A program made the translations under genes and the position numbers. A stretch of 64,000 bases of DNA from Diphasiastrum complanatum (lineage: Eukaryota > Streptophyta > Lycopodiopsida > Lycopodiales > Lycopodiaceae). The stretch is from assembly GCA_029204225.1 (NCBI GenBank), contig CM055106.1, positions 51,095,325 through 51,159,324 on the forward strand, in the 5' to 3' direction. The notes under the pieces are model-generated. The model searched no databases. It had not been told where the DNA came from and worked only from the letters and a program-made list of their open reading frames with translations. Numbering within the stretch: the stretch's first letter is position 1; each line of letters starts with the position of its first letter. This document shows positions 59,191 through 64,000 of the stretch, piece by piece.

Positions 59191-60356
59191 CTATCCTACA
59201 CTAATGAGATTCTTAGTCAATCTAGGTACATACAGTACATCATGTAAGCAAAAAGATTTTGATGATGATGCATGTAATGAAATGCTACCTATTCCTTCAA
59301 TCCTACACTCTACATCATTAGCAGTATAGATTGACCTTTTTGCACCTAGATATGGCATGAGATTAGTGAAAGAGTTTCTAGAACTAGACATGTGGGAACT
59401 AGCCCCACTATCTATCCACCAGACTTCCTCATTCTTAAAAGGAAAAGATGAAAAAGTAGACATCATTAATGCTCTTTCACTTTGTACACCCTCACACTCA
59501 TCCTCATTAGTAAGGTTAGCTTGCTTAGATTGGTTCTTCTTCTTGAAATAGTTTGATGCATAGTGTCCTTTCTTGCCACAGAAAAAACACTTGATCTTTG
59601 ACAACTTTTTCTTGCCACTGGATGTTGCAGCTTGTGAGGACTGATCCTCACCACCTTCTTTGGCTTTGTCCTTCTTGAAGTGTTGTTGTCCTTTGCCCTT
59701 GCCTCTTGACTTGTCTCTGATGAAGAGTGCTTTGTCATCTCCACCATATTTCAATGAAAGTCTATTGATCCTCAGCATCTTGTTCTCTTGCCTGCTTTCT
59801 TCAGCAATGAGAACACCTTGCAGTGTCTCCAAGGATGGAAGATCCTCCGTGACAGCATAAGTCTGCACAATATTGTCATACTCATCTCTAAGTCCATTCA
59901 GGACTACTTGAACAAGTTCAGTGTTCTTAAGAGCATCACTAATACCAGCTAACTCTTGATGAAGATCCTTTACTCTCATGACATATGATGAAGCACTCTC
60001 ATCTACTCTCTGATAACTTAGAAATATTTGGTTTCTAAGTGTAAGCAATCTAGAAGTATTTTTGATTTTATAGATTGTTTTTAGAGTATCCCAAGCTTTC
60101 TTGGCAGTGGTGCATGTGTTGATCTCTCTTAACACTTCATGATAACATTCATTTTTATAAAACGATAGGCAATTCTGATTCTTTTGTGAAATGTTGCAGC
60201 TTCATTAGGTGCAGCAAGTTCTTCTTCAGCTCCACTCACAATATCCATTACATCCTATAGAATCAACAATGATTCCATTTTGATCTTCCACATTACATAA
60301 TTGGAAGATGTTAATCTCTCACTGTGCTCTAAGAAATTTGAACCAGATGAAGACAT
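59191..60356 (-). pseudogene. Copia H gag and protease
   Basis: ATG at 60356 (MSSSGSNFLEHSERLTSSNY), a TAG after SLLIL, a shift near 60140, then a 314-codon frame: AKKAWDTLKTIYKIKNTSRL, SYVMRVKDLHQELAGISDAL, TYAVTEDLPSLETLQGVLIA (gag UBN2 core), a Lys/Gly-rich linker, the knuckle CFFCGKKGHYASNY (last Cys replaced by Tyr), and an intact protease core WWIDSGASSHMSSS at about 59420. The end LHDVLYVPRLTKNLISVG is the usual protease-integrase border. Gag coats the RNA; the protease would mature the polyprotein. Confidence 0.88.
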
Positions 60357-60790
60357 CTTCTTTATAAAAAAATCTAGGATCTAACACAGATGTTGATCCA
60401 CCCTATGAAATCTAGCAACAGATGTGAGAACAAATTCTCAATATAGAAAATCAATCTATCTTGAATTTGGATCTTGCTTCAGTCACAAAAGAAGAAGCAC
60501 ATGCAAGCAAGAAGTCTATCTCTTCCACAAGTTTCAATGTACTGATAAACTCTCTAGGAACTTACTTTCAACTCAAACATAGTAATATGTGTGAACTGAA
60601 AAGAATAAGACCTCAGAACACTCACTTCTATCCAATTCTACTTGATTGATAGTTAAAATCGATGAAAATGGTGAAAAAGACATATGTGTGCTGAGTTTGG
60701 CATATCCCACGAGTTGAGTACCCTCTCAAACTCTCTGATTGTCTAAAACTCTTATAAAAACAAATCAAATTGATTTAGAAACAATAGAAA

Positions 60791-61622
60791 TGTGGAAAAA
60801 GTACAAAAAGAACCAAGAGTGGATCCTAATCTGATCCTCAAGAGGGATTGGTTGTCAGATTACTTGATCTATCAATCTACTTCAGATTAAGATCAATCTA
60901 GATTAATTCTAGACACAAAATCCTAACAAGAACAATCATTTATTGAAGGTAAGTGTACTTTATGGTTTCACACATGTGAAACACTGTCTGAGTACGGCCT
61001 CCAACCTGAAAATCAAGTACACATTGATAGAACCTCAAAACAATCAAAACGAATGTAGACAAATGGAGAGAATCACTCAAAATTGCTTCCAAAACCAAGA
61101 TTTGTGTCTCACACTGATTATGGCCAAATGTGGCTCTATATATACAATAAGTGGGAGCTCATGGTACTGATCATCCCTCTGATCCCACATGTGTGAGGGT
61201 TCTTTGTCATATGATGATTCATCATGCAAAATTGACACTTGGACAAAACCTTCTATTTTGGGCACTTTTGGTCCATTTTCCTTCTATATGGAGATCTACT
61301 TGAAAATCTTCTAGAAGTCAAAATTGGCCTACTTCAGCTTATTCCACACATGTGAGTTGTCCTCTACACATGTGATATGACACCTAACCAAAGGATGTGG
61401 CTCATGCAATCAATAGATTGATGCCATGTGTCATATGTCTAGAAAACTAGTTTTTGGCCTTTTTAGCCACTAGAACTTGAATTAAATCATATGTACAACC
61501 TATATGATTATGGTACATGACAAGTACACTATTTTAACACGTGGGAACAGGCTCCACACATGTGTGTTTATCTATATACAAGATTTTTGGCCTCTACCAA
61601 GCTTATTTTTGCATTTTTCACA
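60791..61622 (-). repeat. Solo LTR of element G family in the copia H leader
   Basis: 832 bp, the same length as the LTR at 36523-37354, reversed: starts TGTGAAAAATGCAAAAATAA at 61622 and ends ACTTTTTCCACA at 60791. Flanks AGAAA (60786-60790) and AGCAA (61623-61627) are a 4/5 target duplication. No internal sequence accompanies it. TTTCACACATGTGAAA is at 60966-60981. Confidence 0.88.
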
Positions 61623-61905
61623 AGCAATACATTCTACTCTCCAATACCTATCCAACAAGCTATAGAACATCAAATTTGGATCATTCCTTGAGAAGTAGCA
61701 CTCCTTAGTGAGGGCTAATTTCACACGTGTGAGCTCTTTGTTTGTACAAAGATCTGCTGGATCAGATCAGCCTTGATTTGATCCACTTATGATCCACAGA
61801 TTGCTTATTTCTCAGCGAGTTTGAATCCTTCTCCAAAATTTGAGTTCCTACAAGCAAAAACACTAATGATCTGATGTATACACCCTCACCTCTTCAAAGC
61901 ATGAA

Positions 61906-61917
61906 GCTCTGATACCA
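61906..61917 (-). promoter_or_regulatory. tRNA-Met primer binding site of copia H
   Basis: Minus strand TGGTATCAGAGC, directly after the LTR terminus CTTCACA. Confidence 0.93.
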
Positions 61918-62553
61918 TGTGAAGTTTTTAGCACGCGTGAACTTCACCACACACCCTACAGGATCTTACTGAGATGTTGTGATTGCACAAGATTGATCAA
62001 AGAACAGTATGCTTGAAAAATCTAAGGCAAGAGCACAATGGCATACATCTGATGAAAAAATCTAACTCTTCACTATGACAAATGAATGTCAAAAATAATT
62101 GTAAGTGTTCAACATGGAAAAAAGAAGCTGTTGTCGGGTAGAGAGAGAAAATCATACATAGAAAACTCGGGTAGAGAGAGAATGAGTCCAAAACACCAAA
62201 ATCTCAATATTCACAATATGGCAAAACATGCCCAGCTTTTCCTACATGAGGGAGACTTGAATTCCTACACTGAAGTTGCATGGAAAGTCTACTTAACTGA
62301 ACTAATTCACCTACTAGAGATCCACATGTGTAACTACATGCATGTCTGGTGCATGTACTGCATGTCAACTCATAAAATTGCCTAGACATGTGTAGATCAC
62401 AGAAACTACTTTGCATGTTGCATGCATTGATTGCATGTGGCTTGCATGCATACAGTAAGACTTTGCATGCTATCTAAACATCTGCATGTCATCATAATTG
62501 AACTATCTAACTCAAATCCGAGCTACACTAGAAGGATATGTGCTCAATTCACA
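61918..62553 (-). repeat. 5' LTR of copia H
   Basis: Minus strand starts TGTGAATTGAGCACATATCC and ends AAACTTCACA. The right end is set by the TGTG/CACA terminus only, because no second copy is present. It contains a dense GCATG cluster. Confidence 0.65.
62338..62492. promoter_or_regulatory. Cluster of about ten GCATG (RY-like) motifs
   Basis: CATGCATG, GTGCATGT, CTGCATGT, TTGCATGTTGCATGCATT, TTGCATGTGG, TTGCATGCATAC, TTGCATGC and CTGCATGT occur within about 150 bp of the copia H LTR. CATGCA is the RY element bound by B3-domain factors in plants. Confidence 0.6.
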
Positions 62554-62599
62554 CTCCTTATATGTACAACATGAAATCTAGTGGAAATTATCATGGACA

Positions 62600-63780
62600 T
62601 GACCCCAAACTCGAGATAGGAAGATAATATTTTAATAATCTTCACAATCGGCACTCTACAACTACGAACACTGTCAGGCCAAGCAAAGTTGCCAGGAGTA
62701 CTCTATGTGCCCTCACTCAGAAAAGATCTGCTATCTGTTTCCAAGATGGCAGATCTTGACATTTGAGTTTTGTTTGATGACAACACTTGCCGCATGATCG
62801 AGAAGACGATGAACAAGTTGCTCATGGTCGGATGCAGATAAGGAAACCTCTACCAGGCCAAAATAATCAGCAACTCTGATAGCATATTAAATGCTTCAGA
62901 AAATGAAGATCAACTCTAGCATAGGAGAATGTATCATCTGAACATGCGGAGCCTGTATGACATGAGCAGAAAGGACATTGTCACAGGTCTGAAAATTTCA
63001 AGACCCGAAGCTGAGTTCTGCAAAGCTTGTCAGAAAGGCAAGAAACATCAGAATCCATTCACGCATGAGGGGAGAAGAGCCAAGGAAGTTCTTGAGCTTG
63101 TCCACTCTGATGTCTGTGGACCAATGTAGATGGATTCGCATATTTTCTAATGTTCATAGATGATTATAGCAGAATGACCACAATCTACTACTTAAAGAAG
63201 AAATCTGAAGTGTTTGATTCCTTCAAGAAGTTCGTGGCATTCGTAGAGCCACACACCTCAAAAAAGATACAGGTCCTTAGATTTGACAACGGAGGTGAAT
63301 ACAAAAGCAAAAAATTCTCAAAATTCTGTGAAAAACAGGGAATCGAACATCAGTTTACTCCTGAATTCATACCATAATATAATGGTGTTGAAGAAAGAAG
63401 AAACAGAACACTAGTCGAAGGAGCCAGATGCATGATGGCATAGGCTCAATTACCGAGTCAATTCTGGACTGAGGCAATAGCTGCAGCTGTACACCTGCAG
63501 AACAGATCTACAATGACAACGCTGGAAAACAAAGCACCATACGAAATGTGGATAGGCAAAAAGTCTGATCTATCATACGTACGAGTGTTTGGATTTGCAA
63601 CATACAAGCACATTCCAAAAGAATAAAGAAACAAGCTCGATGACAAATCTGAGCAAACAATCATGGTCGACTACTTAAATGGAACACATGTGTACAGGCT
63701 CTACGATCCAACCACGAAGAAGGTTGTTTCGAGCAGAGATGTGAAGTTCGATGAATCCACATTTTCACACACAAGAAGCT
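62600..63780 (+). pseudogene. Copia element I: integrase region, decayed
   Basis: KLPGVLYVPSLRKDLLSVSK and MADLDI (protease-integrase border, 62690-62765), then HRRMYHLNMRSL and EFCKACQKGKKHQNPF (zinc-binding part), ELVHSDVCGPM (first Asp) with a stop right after it, FIDDYSRMTTIYYLKKKSEV, RFDNGGEYKSKKF (second Asp), and NGVEERRNRTLVEGARCMM (Glu). ENKAPYEMWIGKKSDLSYVR and VFGFATYKHIPKE follow. The tail YRLYDPTTKKVVSSRDVKFD ends at about 63755. Several stops. Gag, RT and RNase H are not present here; RT may lie beyond the window but the next 220 bp do not show it. Confidence 0.83.
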
Positions 63781-64000
63781 AATTACAGATTTGTGGGTTT
63801 ATTTAGCACAGTCCAGTTGCATTGAATCCAGATCCTTTAACGAGCAGACTCACGTTCACGAGCAGACCCAAGTTCACGTTGTTGTTTGGTCCATCCGTGA
63901 GATTGATAGCTGGCCTGCTACTCTGCCTGTGGACTGATTTAAGGTAGAGAGCGACCATCTTTTTAAGGTAGAGAGCGATGCATTTCATTTTCGAAGCTTT
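63781..64000. other. Unclassified end of window with short direct repeats
   Basis: ACGAGCAGAC(T/C)CA(C/A)GTTCACG occurs twice (63839 and 63858), and TTTAAGGTAGAGAGCGA occurs twice (63938 and 63961). No gene. Confidence 0.5.

Larger units (their letters stand above)
58141..62553 (-). mobile_element. Copia element H: 5' LTR, leader, gag, protease, integrase; RT lost
   Basis: Minus-strand order: LTR (62553 to 61918), primer site, leader interrupted by a solo LTR (61622 to 60791), gag from 60356, zinc knuckle, protease and integrase to 58141. The rest of pol and the 3' LTR are missing. It has the longest uninterrupted copia frames of the window. Confidence 0.85.

Overview
This window reads as nuclear DNA of a land plant with a repeat-rich genome. 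It is AT-rich, crowded with nested Ty1/copia and Ty3/gypsy LTR retrotransposons, contains very long (GA)n tracts and a short TTTAGGG-type telomere-like stretch, and I see no prokaryotic gene organisation. I cannot name the species; a large-genome plant outside the flowering plants is possible but unproven. No certain single-copy host gene was found. Almost all pol-like reading frames carry stops, shifts or lost catalytic residues.

Layout. 0.3-0.7 kb: end of a copia RNase H (+), whose downstream flank resumes at 9.3 kb. 0.72-9.30 kb: a minus-strand Ty3/gypsy-type element inserted there, with a near-matching 5-bp target duplication and compound ends: each terminal repeat is truncated LTR - gag fragment - LTR. 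10.2-12.9 kb: relics of the same LTR family and a second copia LTR (B). 12.9-20.2 kb: full-length decayed copia element D, interrupted by an LTR-like insert. 20.2-27.9 kb: a compact cluster of five spliced genes or pseudogenes (a to e), described below. 28.4-34.4 kb: unidentified coding relic, LTR fragments, a 204-bp hairpin, a field of short palindromes and AT-rich DNA. 34.5-42.6 kb: copia F, split by non-autonomous element G (perfect AATTC target duplication). 42.6-50 kb: mostly unclassified DNA. 50.2-52.9 kb: copia J, lacking integrase. 53-58 kb: exon-like scraps and a decayed minus-strand Ty3 reverse transcriptase. 58.1-62.55 kb: copia H (-), with long open frames and a solo G-type LTR in its leader. 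62.6-63.8 kb: copia I (+).

The most unusual part is 20.2-27.9 kb. Gene a (+) is a broken member of what I recall as an uncharacterised multicopy eukaryotic family. Gene b (-) appears intact once one 112-nt intron is removed. Gene c (+) encodes a divergent histone H3 fold with a long C-terminal extension, broken by TAG codons and a frameshift. Gene d (+) has three exons and a single stop. Gene e (-) is decayed. Genes b and c are divergent, with opposed TATA boxes flanking five CACGTG boxes, and their 5' leaders are inverted relatives of each other carrying the same 19-bp motif three times each. This arrangement suggests one composite genetic unit, such as a multi-gene transposon or an old integrated element, rather than five unrelated host genes. 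That interpretation is inference; the gene structures and motifs are visible in the sequence.
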